DNA of 64,000 bases from Amblyornis subalaris (taxonomy: Eukaryota > Chordata > Aves > Passeriformes > Ptilonorhynchidae). Shown here one piece after another: positions 36,875 through 50,362 of the stretch; position 1 is the first letter of the stretch; every line of letters starts with the position of its first letter. The stretch is from assembly GCA_018881555.1 (NCBI GenBank), contig JACAXG010000018.1, positions 1,363,325 to 1,427,324 on the forward strand. The letters run 5' to 3'. The notes below the pieces were generated by a model that worked only from the letters and a program-made list of their open reading frames with translations, did not search any database and had not been told where the DNA came from. The translations under genes and the position numbers were made by a program.

Positions 36875-39800
36875 GTAACATAAATACTGTCATTTTTCTC
36901 TTCTTGCGTCGCATATTCTATGTCAGGAATGCACCGTCATGTTTGGAGATGTAGGCTGTTCCTTTTTTCCTTTTTTAAACGGGGAATTTCAAGGCATTTT
37001 TCTGTGGGATGTAGCAACAGAATCTGTTTGAATTTGCTAAATCCCAAAGACATTCTGTCGTGCTACAGCAGTATATGAAACTACATGGGCTGGAGAAGGT
37101 CTTGCATTGTGCTGAGTTTCTGTTAGTGAGGTGTGCAGCACCTGGCATTGAATGCACAGTAGCTGCAATGTGGAAGATTGGAAGCACTTGATTACTTAAA
37201 AAAAAAGGTGAAAGATTTGAGAGCACCAAAGTAAGAGAAATAATCTGTAAAGTTAACTGTTTGCTGGTGTAATAAAGGTTATGCATCTCATTTTGGTAAT
37301 TATAGCCTGAGCATTACAGACATTGCTGAGTTGATTGTTCCCTAGAGAACCATACACATTTAGAAGGGGTATGTAAGCATCATCTTTTAAAATACTGCTG
37401 CCTTCTTTCCATCCCCTGTGTCTATCCAAGGTACATGAGAAAAGAAAAGGCACCTTCATTTTAAATCGTTCAGTGGCTTGTAGGTTATTAGATAAAAAGG
37501 ATTTTTCCTGCAGGTGACACACATTGAATGCTGAGAGAATTTACCTCGAGAACAGTGAAATGGTTGAGTCAGGTTCTGGTCTGTATCTCCTTGCCAGAAA
37601 GTTGGTTTAAGAGTAGGCCATTTTAAGATTGATTGAACAGGAGAAATGTGTTCGTAGGTGCTTGACTTCGCAAATATATTTGTATGTGCAGTTTTAACAG
37701 CACTTTTCAGCAGCAGAAACAGTACTTCAGTGTAGGCTTATATAATATGAACACACTTAACATCAGGGTCAACCAATACTCCTTGAGACACTGTCTCCAG
37801 ATTCTGTCGTCATTTGATCAATGCTCAGTCACTTAATACTCCCATGCTGNATCCTGAAATGTGATCAGCTGATGCTCTCTTGATTATTGATGATTTGGAT
37901 TTTTTTTAAAATACAGGAAACAGTGGGATGATTTTGTTGTACCTGGGAACACAAGGCAGATTTTTCAGAAGAATAACTAAAAATGCTGTGTACTGTAACT
38001 GTTTCCAGTAACTGGTGTAATTGCTTGCTAATCTTGCCTCTAGGACATTCTTTGCACTCTGGTTCATGTTTTGGTGCGTTTTTAAATTTGCTTCGAAGTT
38101 TTGGTTAATAGTTTTGAATGATGATTTATGTTTTGAGATGTAGTCACCTGTAATAACATCTGAAGAAACTTTGTCTTAAATTTATAAATTCATGCCTTAG
38201 ATTCTGCAAAATGCATGGTATAATTACTGCAGTGTACTTGCCACATGGTGAAATAGAGATGTGCAGCTATGTTAAAAATTGAATTTTCAAGTGTCTTAGT
38301 CTTGTAATCCGAGGAAAATAATTCCTTGTGGATTTTGCAAATCCGTATTCTCCTCTTTTATATGTTATGGGTGTTCTAAAAATGAGATGGAGATTTTTTA
38401 ATATTTTTTGTGACACTGCTGATGCAAGTGTTAGATTTTTCTCATGTTTTATCTTCACTTGCTACTTGGATCATAAGGACTGGATGTTCTTCTGTCATTG
38501 CACATGGAGTGGCTTGTCTGAATTTGTCAAAATATACTTTGAATATCAGTGTTGGCCTGTATTATATTTTTCCTGTGATCAGAAGTCATTATGAAATATG
38601 TTGGCATCTGTTTTTGAAATCTTCAGTAGCAAAGTGTTAGTTTTTCACTACTGACTAGTGTAGTGTTTGTTGGGAATGCACAGTTCGTCAGGTGTGAAAA
38701 AATTCTTCACATCTGTTATGTCTGACATTGCCACACCTTTTAAAAGATCCTGGAAATCATGAGGGAATGGATTTATCTGCAAAATTTTTCCAGGGACACC
38801 TTCAGCTCAAAGAGAAGCATCACAACTGTTAATTTTCTCACTGATACTTCATTTAAAATGCATAATGAATACATAAGTTAACCTGATGCTTAAAATGTGG
38901 TTTGTTTGTTCTTTTGTGGGGTTTTGTATTTTTTTGTTTAAAGATTTGGCTCCATGAAAGAATTTTTAAGATTTCTCATCTTGCATTTGGTTCTGTGACA
39001 TGTTAAGTGCTGCATGTAGCAACAACAGAAAGGCAATAATGTGTTACCTTGTTATACTTCTTTGGGGTCAAATCCAAGTCTTTCGTTTGGGGTCTTTGGC
39101 TTTTGTAATCCACCGTTTAAAACAAAGACTTTATGTTGTGTCCAGTGTATTAGAGAAGTTATGATTTCATTGTTGTCTGTGAATAACTACAATTTTAGCT
39201 TGTTTTCAGAGTATTAAAATCTTGGTAAGTGGTGTCCTCTTTCCTTGCTACTCCATGCAGCAAACTGAATTCATTTACAAAAGGAGGTATTTCTAACCCT
39301 TATATGCACTTCCTTTCTCTGACTATTCCCTGAGGAAACTAAAGCCAGCAATAATCATGAAGGTGTGGGTTAACTGCAGTATTACTTTACTTCTCTTCCC
39401 CTTTTACTTTTTCAGTGATTTAAAAATGCCCAAACAATCAGATGACACATGAATTCAGAGTATAGGAAAGCTGTGAGCCAAATCTGATTTGCTCTGCTCT
39501 CGCTAGTGGACCGAATGTTTTCCTAATGAAACTGCTTGCTTGAGCAAAGTCAAATTTCATCTGTTTGATAGGTCATTATTTTGTAACATTGGGATTATCT
39601 GTAACAAACATGGCTTTACTTTGACTATGGAAAATTGAATTGGTTTTTAAATCTCAACAATTTTTTGGTTTGTTGTTATGCTGTTTCTGGTAATAGGCAT
39701 TATGGACACACATATGACAACAGTAACTACCTGGCCCTGTTTCTCCTGTTACATATGCACAACTGCAATATGGCATTAAAACAAGCAGAACTTGAATAAT

Positions 39801-39974
39801 TCTGCCATTTGAAGACTTTATGTTATGGTTGCACAGTGGAAAAAAGTGATTTAATTCCAGCAGCAATATACAGTAAATTTTTCAATGATCACTTTCAAAA
39901 GTAGTTTTTGAAGTAAACTGCTTTAATTGGAGTTGTTTGTGCAAGGAAAACAGAAAAGATCTGATGAGACTTGT

Positions 39975-40225
39975 AAAGAAAGAGAGGAAAAAGATCTGAG
40001 GCTTAGAAAATGTGACCTGTGAGGGAAGATTGAACTTCTTTACGAAGGTGGTGAAATGCTGGGATATATTGCCTAGGGAGCTTGTGTAATTTTTATCACT
40101 GAAGTTTTTAAAAGCAGGTGACATAGATGTCTGTAAGAAATGACATGGGGATAGCTGAGCCTCCCGTGGGGCAGAGGAATGGACTAGATGACCTCTGAGA
40201 TGTGTTCAGGCTTGTGATTCATTGC
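39975..40225 (+). mobile_element. Ancient CR1 fragment with internal deletion
   Basis: The segment follows an old amniote CR1 3' region in sense direction. It starts with cttagaaaatgtgacctgtg and agggaagattgaa, and then skips directly to tacgaaggtggtgaaatgct. It continues through ttgcctagggagcttgtg, atcactgaagtttttaaaag and caggtgacatagatgtctgt, and ends at ggactagatgacctctgag. The stretch normally lying between the first two blocks is missing. Divergence is high, so this copy is old. Confidence 0.75.
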
Positions 40226-41489
40226 TGAGCTGTGTTTTATCTTAATTGCCTTTTGCACCACAGCTGTGGGAACCAGCTGCCCAGGAGGTGTTGGGTCAGT
40301 ACAATGTGTTATTTCCACAGCAACTGCAGGAGCACTGAGGAGAGAAGAGAGGCACGGGAAAAGAAGATGGGCCGGATGGGAGAAACATGATCCTTTGTTA
40401 CTTTGCAGAGTCTGCTAGGGGAGAGGGCAAGACAATTGCGGACAGTGAGCTGGGGGAAGGGGGATAAAAGAGGCTTGTGTGCTTTAGCAGGCAGAGAATG
40501 TCCTTCAGTCCTAGAGTTCCCTTGATGTTACCTGTGCTTAANATTAATGGTAAAACTGACAGGACCACTGATATGGTTTGCTGTCTCAGGACCTTGGGAT
40601 CAGCCACATCTGATTCAGAACAGTGAATTGCGTGGTATGGTTGCTGTATTCCTGGCAGGGGCAAAAGTTGCAGGAATTAATGGTGCCACTCTTTTATTCA
40701 ACTGCCAGGTTAATTCAGTTACTCTGTATTTTACTGATTTAACGATTAACAGAAATGAACAAACTTCACTGTTCTTGCCAAACTATGTTAAAGGATGTGT
40801 TTCACCTCCATGATCCCAAATTTATTTGGAGAATTGCTTCTCTAGTGGGTGAAGGCATACTGCAGGTTGCATGCAGACAAGTCTAGCATATGAATTGATC
40901 CCTGCCTTTTTGTGGAATATCTCTGTTTTGGGATGCAATAAAAGGTTGTTTATACTTCCAATTTCCTGAGAGACACAGGTCCCTCCCTTGGCCTGCAAAT
41001 GCAGGTGGAGCCAGTGGACTTGCACTGGTGCAGTGGGGCAGAAGCTGACCTGCACTATCTAGTCATTTATATGGCCAAATTGTGCCAATTGGTTCCATAT
41101 GGCTTAACTTCCATGAAAAAATTAATCATGTTAATGGTGTATTAATGTCCTTGAATATGATATTTGAAGAATAATGAGAATTACCACTGCAGTATAAAAC
41201 ATATTGAATCATAACCATGTGAAATGTTTATTATAGAGGATAAAAAACCCCTTTTTTTCCCCTAATGATTTTAAAGAAAAATCCTCTGCGGATAATGAAA
41301 ACAGATTTTGGTAACCTTTTACCTTTTTTTTTGCCTTAACTAAGGAAGTTAGTATCTCCCTTCTTCAGTAATCAAAATTAGAGGAAATTATCAGTTTTCA
41401 TCTGCCAAAAAAAATTTGTTTATGAGCTTTTCTTTCATAAACATCTCAAATATAATTTGAATAAGAGCTTAACACATGAGGGTGTTTGG

Positions 41490-41565
41490 ATGAATATAGT
41501 GAACAGGTACCACTCTACTGGCTCAGGCTCACCATTGGTCAGTCTAGTTCACTGATCTTTCCTTA
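41490..41565 (-). mobile_element. Short ancient CR1 (L3-like) 3' fragment
   Basis: On the minus strand the segment reads like tgaactagactgaccaatgg, followed by gagcctgagccagtagagtg. This corresponds to the gggctagatggaccattggt and ctgacccagtagggc blocks at the 3' end of old amniote CR1 families. Only about 75 bases are recognisable, so the boundaries are uncertain. Confidence 0.5.
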
Positions 41566-44500
41566 TTAGGAAAAGTGCAAGAGGTAACTCTTCCTTCCAA
41601 CCTCTTACAATTCAGGATTCATATTGTGAATATTGATAATTTTTATCTTTTTGCAGAACTCATTTAGAAACACTTTTAGAATGACCTTCGGAATTATTGT
41701 TTATTCTTAGTCTAGTCACTTCTCTTATTTTTTTTTTCCCCGCAAGTCAAGTATGAATAGGGGTAAACCTTGTTTAAGCGTAACTTTGCCCCTTGTTAAA
41801 CAGGATATAGTTATGTCTTTTTGTGCACGGATTTGGTTCTTTTATTCGCAGTGATACTCAGCTGAATGTTGNGGGTAGACGTGAAGATTTGGATTAATAA
41901 GGTTTATTCCATCCAAGTGATGTTGCTGACTTTGTAATCTTTATTCATGCAGCTTAGTTGGGTGAAGCCATGGAGGCAGAGCTGGAGCACTGCTGTCACA
42001 CTGGCTTGCACTGAACCCCGATCCGTTTGCTCACTCACTCAAACCTGCAGCTGGATGTGGAGTTTAGCATGCAGGAAAATCAAACAAAACCCCTAAAAGC
42101 TTGATCTGCATAGCACAGATGTTTAAGGCGATATCTGTATGGGAGACATGGGGCAGCAATTCATTCCGAGAAGCCCAGAAAAGGCAGTATAGACTTAGCC
42201 AAAGTGAATCACACTGCCAGCAACGCTTGGCATGATGCAGTACCAGCTGCACGTTCAAAGCGCTGGGTTCATACTATGTCTGTTAGGCACTCAAATAGTT
42301 GTCTCCATTTTACTTGCCAAGTCTACTTCATGAAGAAATTGTAAATNGGGATTGGGGTTAGGATGGTTGATCCTAGACTGGGACTTTGGAGTTTCTTAGT
42401 TTGGTGTTCCCAGCATTCCCAAACAGGAGCATGTTGGTGTTAATTCATTACTGCTTCCTCAAAAGACCTGCCACTTCAAGGATGGGGTTGGTTTGAGGAC
42501 TGGTTGTTAGATCATCCTAAGAGGGCACTTCAAGCCACTCTGAGCTGCAGGACACGCTTCAAAGGCATGCAGTTAACTTAGTTTGGATCTTCATTTAATG
42601 TCATGTTCTCCACATGACAGTTATTCACCAGTGTCACATGTACTGTGTAAAATGTTACCAAGTGTCATTAAGCTGGGCTGCAATCTTCCCCATTTGCAAA
42701 GGAATAAATCCCTGATGCTGGGTCACTGATTTTGGTGAGTTGTCCTTAGGGACTGATGGCAACCTTGGCTCTCTCTGCATGCATATGTTATCAACAGATG
42801 ATCTCGCACTCACTGTCTAAATAATACATGTATTTGGTTGCTGTGTAGTGCTAGAGGTCCTGGAGAAGTGAATAAGATGTATTAACAAAAGAAAAGAACA
42901 ATCTAGAATATTAGCTACATGACAAGCAAGCCGAGCTCCTTCCATGACAATGAGAACATGGAGCTGAAAAAGAACCTGCTTGCATGATCTGGAGCTTTTC
43001 CAGGTGCCAGCAGACTAGAAACATTATAAATAGAAATGTTTATAGTGTGTTTAACTATATAACTGTTATATGTAATAGATTTAGCTACATATAAACCTGA
43101 AAAGTGAAAGTTCAGAATGTCAACAGTGCAATGTATGTGAAAGATAAAATGCAGGCATAGAAATATGATCCATGCAAGCTCGCTGTCTCTGCCAGATTTT
43201 TTTTCTAATTGGAACTGACAGTTTAAAAGTATTGAATAATGTAAAACTGAGCAACATTGTGCAGGTAGATTCACTGTCATTGTTCACCATGGGAGCAGTT
43301 TATTTAGTGTATGTATCATTACGAAAACTGTACTTTGCAGTATATTTTGTTTTCTACGTAAACCTCAGACATTTCAGCAATGTATTATATATTTAAATAG
43401 TGAGTTTAGAGAATAAGAGATGTTGTTCTTGCATAAGTTTAAAATGTGAAACACTATGCAATAACACTGAATATTTTATAATAGAAGAAGAGCTGACTAT
43501 CTTTTATTACAGCCATAAAAAGGTTACTACATCATTACTTGTTGCTGTATCCTTGAGACTTTCCATCCACAGTTTATTTCATCACCATAACAAGGCTTTG
43601 TCTCAAGAACTGTATGCTTAGATAACACAAGGTATTTGCTGACTAATCTCAGTGTAGTTGCTTTGGCTGGGGAAAGGTAATAATCTCAGAAAATCAGATG
43701 AAGTTATTATGGAGACTTCGCAGATTTTTTAAGCAAGAAAGGGTTTTAAATGAACTTCTAGCCATGTTGAGGCACTTCCCTGATCAACTGTTTCTGTAGT
43801 TCTTAGGTTAATGCTAAGTTTGCCCTTAGTCATGAATGTGGTCTTTATTGCTGGTTCCTGGTGAAAGTTCCCCAGTTCTTTACCAAGAACAACCACCGCC
43901 CAGCAAAGCAGCTTTATATATGGTAAGAGAGTTCCTTTTCTCAGGAATGTTTCCTTGCTGGAAAACTCTTGTTCCTCGTTTTGTTATTGCTTGAATGCAA
44001 ATGAAAGTAGACTGTATTTTGCCAGTACAAAGACAAGTAATAAAGATGTACATTGAGACTCGATTCCTAATAAAATTTCTCAGCACAACATGCCATGCAG
44101 TTCAGTGACTTTTGTGAATTATTAATATGACAGGGGTTTGGGATCTGTACTGTTAAATATAGCAGTGTTTTTTTCTTTCATATTCCGTGATCCATCTGTT
44201 AAAAAAATAGAAGGATGCAAACATCTGTTTCGCAAAATAATATAATGACATTTGTGTGTTTTACTTAGAGTACAGAAAAAAGTAAAGACTAAGAGTTGGT
44301 TTATTATCCAGTTCAACTAAAGTCTGATTAGAATTTAGTTATTGTCACCTTCTTCCTGTTTGCAGTGCTTTTGTTGTTCGTGTGACTCAGGCATTGCAAG
44401 TAGTCAATGACTGTACAAAATAACACCATTTGCGTAAATTCTGAGGTTGATGCTGCTTGTGATTAAAGTCAGCCATAATGTGCTCTGCTAGTTTCTGGGC

Positions 44501-47500
44501 CAGTTTCTAGTAGAAATAAAGACCATCAGAATTGAATTAAAGGTAAATTATTGCTTATTTCCTTCTCTCAGTTTTTAATGGCTTCATATTCTTTCTCTTT
44601 AATCTGTTACGTGAGCATTTCAAATTGAAACCAAAAATAGTTTTCCATCAATGAGCTGGTCACCAGTAATTTATTCCCAAACTTTCATCCAGTAAAAATA
44701 AATCATATTGTACTGTTTGAGAGGTTTCAGTTTATGATAGAACCTGGCACAAATTCTTTAATAAATGTGTAGCTGTAAATCAGGATCCATCTATCATTAT
44801 TTAATAAATAATTTCTAGAATGTCTTTATTTCTACACTGTGCTATGATAAAAAGAAAATTTCAACTAATAAATTTGGTAATAATAATGAATTAGAAAAAT
44901 TCAACAATTAGGCACAGTGGACAGGTGAGTGTAGGCCAGAATTGGCTGCTGAGGTAGCACGAGACTCTTGTCATGCTGCATGTTAATTTGACACCCTGCT
45001 TGATTTGATAACTTTTATTTCTGCATGCAGATCTGTGATATGGGAATAACCAGTACAAGATGAAGTCAGATGTGTATTCTGTAGTCTTCTTTTGAATGGA
45101 AGATTTAGGTCAAGTATGTTCTCTTTAATCAGCAGTGAAGCTCAAAGCAGAATTCACATGTGCAGCCTCTTTGAAATAGGTAGATGTGAGTTATTACGTC
45201 TTACAGAATTGCCTGGAATGCCTGATGCTAAGAGTCAAGTAGTGGTGATATGGATGATGGTTATTCTCATTGCTCAGGTGCAATATGAATATGATTTTGT
45301 GCATGTTGTGTGCAATTGTGTTATGGTATATGTTACACTCACAGAAGTTTTGTGAATGAGTGCTACTGCTTGTGTCTGGTGTGTCTGTATTCCTTCCAGT
45401 TGCTGTGCTTGAAATGTGAATCTAGAACTACTAGAATGGCTATGGAGAAATTTCAGCTTTGGGAGATAGGACAATAAGAGCTGGTATGTAGGGCACAGTC
45501 CTTCAAGTCCCATGTGTTTCACAGACTGTTTTGGTCTATGTGTGTCAGTGTTTGCTGGTCAGGGGACTGAGACTTGGGTGTGACTGGAGCAAAATTTTCC
45601 TTACACCATGCTGTGAGAAGCAGTGTCCTTGAACTTCCAATTTTCCTCTATGGTGGTGATGAGCTGCAGCTTTCTGAAAAACTGATTGTTAGAATGTGGA
45701 TTTTATTTTTCAGGGTTAAATGTGTCCTTACTTGGTAGGTTGGACATTTCTGTACTTTCATATGCATTTCAGAAAAATGGAGCAAATAGAATAGAGACAT
45801 TTTGTAAATGTTACAAAGGTGCTAGATTTAAAACAAGTAAGTTACATCTCTTAGCAGTAATGATATTGCAAATCAGCCAATTATATTCAAACTTCAAGAT
45901 TCACTTGAATGATATAGATGCCATTGTTGTCAGCAAATTGCCCATTCTCCAGAGGAATCTGTAGCCTGGGTTGCCCATCTTTCCTTCCCTGCCGCTATTG
46001 GAGCCTCTCTTGTTGCAGGGGAAGTATCAGAACAGAGGGAAAGAGGGACTGGTTAGCCCACCAACCTAGGCTTCTTCAGAAAACGTCAGCAAACTTGGCC
46101 TGGTTTTAAACACCAGGGAAACACCACACCTGCCTGTTCGTGAGAGCGCTGGTGGCTGTGGGCAGTGCTGTCTTGTGCAGGTGCAAAATTGCCATCTGTC
46201 ACCAGGGTCCCATCGCTGCTCCCTGTGACCTGTTCAGTGAGCACCAATTTGGTCAGTGTGGGGAAGACTTACATAGTGAAGCTTACTGCAGTGCTCCTTC
46301 AAAACTACCTTTTTATTAGGTTTTTGCAATATTTATGCACAGTAGAAGGACAGGAGGAAATAGAAACTATAAGCATATTGGAAAAATGTTCTACGGCTCT
46401 CCTGGATGTACCTGGGAAATGGTAGTAATAGTAGTAATGTTAAATCTGAGAGCAGAAAGCTGTGATGCTTCTGCACTGTAAATAATTACTAACAAAGGCA
46501 ATTGCCAATGTGGAGAGTTGTTTGCAGAGGGATTCATTTCTGATTGTTAAGTGTAAGTATATTTAGACAGAAAATTATTTTTGTTCCTGAAAGCGAGGAA
46601 GTTGTTGTAAAGTGGAAGAATTAGTGATTTGGACTCCACAGAGCAAACACCAGCCTGGTTATTACAGATGAGACTTGATGGATGTAGTTATCTTGAGGTT
46701 AGCACAGCAAGCTGTTCCTATATTTTACATTTTAATGACTGAACTCAGTCATATTATTGTTAGCAGATGAATTTACACAGTTTTCTTTAAAAAATTCTCA
46801 GTTTGGCAGTCTCCTTTCCTGAAATGTTGCAAGTATTTCAATGCCCTTAATGTCCATCTTGCCAAGTCATCTTTGATCCAGAAATCTCCGTTCAGAAATT
46901 TGTTTGTGCATATGAGCACAGATATACTCTATCACAATAATAGAATCCAAATAATTGGACTTGAGGAAAGGAATAAAGGAGCCTATCAGAGTCTGTTGGC
47001 AGTTTGCTGCCTTTGGCAGTTTTGTACTGCAGTCTGGAAATTGTGACTCTGAAATCTGAGATTTTATTGTATAAGTGAAACCCTGTAGGATTTTGCAAGG
47101 CAAGATATATTAGGTAAATGGTGGTAATACCTGCATCCAAAATAAATAAAAGTAGCTAGATGAGATTTGACTGCATGTGACAACAAGAGATACTTAAACA
47201 TTTTAACTAGTACATGCCATTATGTGTGGAACCTGACACTGGGAGAGCTGCTGCACAGTTCAAGCAAACTTGAGCACAGTTTTTTCATTTAAAAATAGTA
47301 ACTTCACCAGTTTGCATGTCCTGGAAAAGAAATTTGTTGAAGTCTTGTGTTTTAGCTTGTAAGTGGTGGTTCTTGTGAGTTTATGTAAAAAGTCTTTGTT
47401 TTTTTCTGTTCCTTGTTGTGTGGTCTGCTGAGAAACCCTCTGCTGGAGCACAGAAAGATTTTCCTTTTTTAAATTTTATTTTTCAAAAACTGCTTCTGTT

Positions 47501-48934
47501 GATGGAACCATGAACAGAGTTTATTGGCAGAGTTCAATAGTAGCACGTTGGGCAAAAATAGAGATGAGGTAAAACACTTGTTCGTTGTAGTAGCTCCTAA
47601 AAGTAGTAACCCAGCAGTTCCCTTTAACATTTATCCAACTGAGAATGCCCAGAGCTCCTCTTTTCAACGCTGGGGCTGCCTAGATCACATACATGGATGG
47701 TCCATTTCGGCTTTCAAAACTGCCCACTTTTGATGTCGTATTTCTGTAAAATAACTGGTTGCTCATGTCTGTATTAGATGTTTACAACAATAAATGTGAT
47801 ATAAAGCATGAGCTATAGTTTTGTCTGTATTTAAGATCTTTAAACTCACAGATAGCCCTCAGACTGGCTATCCGATAGGCTTTTTGCCCAGTCTGAATCT
47901 CTGATCCAGTAGCATACCACACTTGAAATACAGGAAGAACAACATGTTTATCAGTTCTTAGAGTTCAAAATTTGGGCCAAATCTAAAATACATCTGTTCT
48001 CCTAGACATCTGATGTGGTCAAGACTGGAAATTATATAAGAGAGCATGAATATTTTTGGACTAAATATCTCACAGGAATAATTCACATTTCCCCCTGGTT
48101 GACACAGCCTTCTACCCAGGCAACAGATACTTTCTTAAACCTAGTGGTCTGTCTTGAAGTTCCTTTTCATGTGCTTCCGGTATGTGTCTTCATGCTGCTA
48201 AAGTTGCTTTGATCTCTGGCCACTTTCCAGACCATCTTTTAAATCCTTTTGTGAAATTTCCCTCAACATTTCTCTCTCTGGGAGTAATACTCCCTGCTCA
48301 GACTGCGGAGACATCAGGAATATGTAGATCCAAGCACTGCTGAGGAGAGAAATAAGGAGGCAGAATTCCATCCTTGACTTCAATTTTTCAGTTTCCATTT
48401 GCTGTGTGACTTGATTGTAGTGATATTTGGCTGTTATCTGCAGTACTTGCTACTCTTCAAGCTTCAGAAACCTTTATTAAAAAAAAAAAAGGAAGTCCAG
48501 CCAAAACCACAACTCATTTGGGACTCTTTGCCAAGTTCCTTCTGCTCTCTGTACTTATATCCATTGAATCTTGCAGTGGATAGACCTACTGGAATGCAAG
48601 ACCTGGAAATGTCACTCAGTACCATTCTTTTAACCTCATTAAAGGACACAGATGTGGCTCAACATCATCTTGGACTTGATTAATTGATTAAGTGATCTGT
48701 AGATGACCCTCAGGTGCAGGAGAAAGGTCTTTTCAAAATTTGAAGAGTCCCTACTTCTGCACCATTCTATTGAAAAGGAATTTCTGACTTTGGGGGGAGG
48801 CCTGGCAGGTTTTCTGGGTAAGGTCCTTGTTAAATAGATTAATATCAACAGACCCGGTTGAAGAACAGAGTCAGGATTTTACCATGTTTTCATAAGGGAA
48901 AAGCTAGTCATGTTTCCTTTTTAAGTTTACCATT

Positions 48935-49808
48935 TGTTATGACTCACCCCTGAAGGTGAGGGGTGACTGAGGTTGTTAATAGATCCCTTGCAGCAGATTA
49001 GAGTGAAACGACACTGAATGGCTGCTGGTTTTATGTATCTATATATTTTTTTGGTAAGGTTTATTTTAGAACAATATCATTGCAACGGAAAGGTGGTTAT
49101 TATCTATTTGTAGTAATATAACAGTATAAAAGTATAAAGATACCACTTAAGAAAATACATGAAGAAAAGAAAGAATGAGAAAGAAAGGATAAGAGTAGAT
49201 AGTGGAGAGGAAAGAGATCACCACCTGTGGATCCAGTGAGGAGACTTGATTGTTGTTATTTGGTGTCCATTGGTTGAAGTGATGGTCGCTGTCTTCATCA
49301 ATTGGGAGTGGGGGAAACCCCCGAAACACAAAGTTCAGTGGGTTAATAAACGTTCACGTTTATGTGGGATGCCCAAGTACCTCCCCTGGAGAAAGGGGGA
49401 GTTTTACACTGATTGATTCAACACTGTGGATCACATGCAGTCCTCTGGTGGAAGGCCCCAGGAATGAGTCTGAGGGCACTCTGGGGGTTTTTGATGGTTT
49501 ATGACACCTTCTAAGCTGCCTCTCATGCCAGTGTGGAATGAAAACCTTCAAGCCTGCTGTTACTTCCCCGGAGGGGAGTTGTACTGAGCCTCTTCTCTAA
49601 GGATGTTGGCATGATAAAAAGCATTATTCAACCTTTGCATGGTCTGCTTCTTATCTCCCATCTCCTTTATCTGGCTCAACCCCCAGCTTCTAGCCTCCAG
49701 TGGTGGGTGCTCACCCCCTCTGCACCTGGGCTGTGATCTTGCAAACCCAGCCTCAGCAAAGCACCTGCTGCCATTGCAAATAGCCAATTGAGGCATTAGC
49801 CATTAACA
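48935..49808 (-). mobile_element. Candidate solo LTR of an endogenous retrovirus
   Basis: The 874-base segment begins TGTTATGACTC and ends GGCATTAGCCATTAACA. It therefore has TG...CA ends and a 5-base terminal inverted repeat (TGTTA/TAACA). On the minus strand it holds TATA-like words near 49120-49140, an AATAAA at 49060-49065 and about 125 bases to the end. That fits a long U3, a compact R and a short U5. The plus-strand alternative (TATA near 49122, AATAAA near 49341) would give an unusually long U5. No gag, pol or env relic, no primer-binding site and no clear target-site duplication is seen at the flanks. A 78-codon minus frame at 49560-49796 is not recognised. The family is not assigned. 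Confidence 0.5.
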
Positions 49809-50168
49809 TTTCAGTCTCTCATGCCATTCTATAATAGAAATGGAAGTGACTAAATAATTGAAATGGTATTTTTTTTTTAAATTTAGTTGTTTTTTTTTTT
49901 ACTCTGGTGGGTTTTGAAAAACTGAAATGCACTACTTAGTTTTGTTAGGATATGAAGGTCCATGTTTCTATCAAATGGCAGCAATGTCATTAAAATCTTG
50001 ACAGGTTGCTACAGCCTTTGTGTAATTATGATTTAGTATCCAATGAAGTCTGTTGAGGACCTGCCACTGGCTGGAGCAGGATTGGATCGGGGTGCATGAC
50101 TTTGCATGGCTGTACTCCGTGTACATATTGTAAGTCCTTAAAATATATGTATGTATATACAAAATGCA

Positions 50169-50189
50169 TTTTTTTTTTTTTTTTTTTTT
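50169..50189. repeat. T21 homopolymer
   Basis: An uninterrupted run of 21 T bases lies 23 bases before the CR1 copy at 50213. CR1 elements end in short tandem repeats, not poly(A), so this is not that element's tail. It may be a replication-slippage tract. Confidence 0.9.
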
Positions 50190-50212
50190 GTGCTTTGAGT
50201 CATTATTTTAAT

Positions 50213-50362
50213 CTCATAGAATCATAGAGTGGCTTGGGTTGGAAAGCACCTTAAAGGCACCTTCCTCTAGACCAGGTTGCTCAAAGCCCTATCCAACCTG
50301 GCCTTGAACACTTTCAAGAAGGATACGCAGCTACTCTGGGCAACCTGTTCCAGTGCCTCACC
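50213..50362 (-). mobile_element. CR1 LINE 3'-end fragment
   Basis: The + strand starts ctcatagaatcatagagtgg, then cttgggttggaaagcacc. It continues with the CR1 block accaggttgctcaaagccc, tatccaacctggccttgaac and gggcaacctgttccagtgcc. The 3' terminus is intact on the left, and the 5' truncation falls near 50362. Just beyond, to about 50421, the word acatctatt recurs three times in a degenerate short repeat. Confidence 0.95.

Noticed and set aside
40455..40475. TATA-like word (ggataaaagaggc) in a locally GC-richer stretch, considered as an internal promoter
   Set aside because: A single motif with no CpG enrichment, no open frame and no donor that would give a usable first exon.
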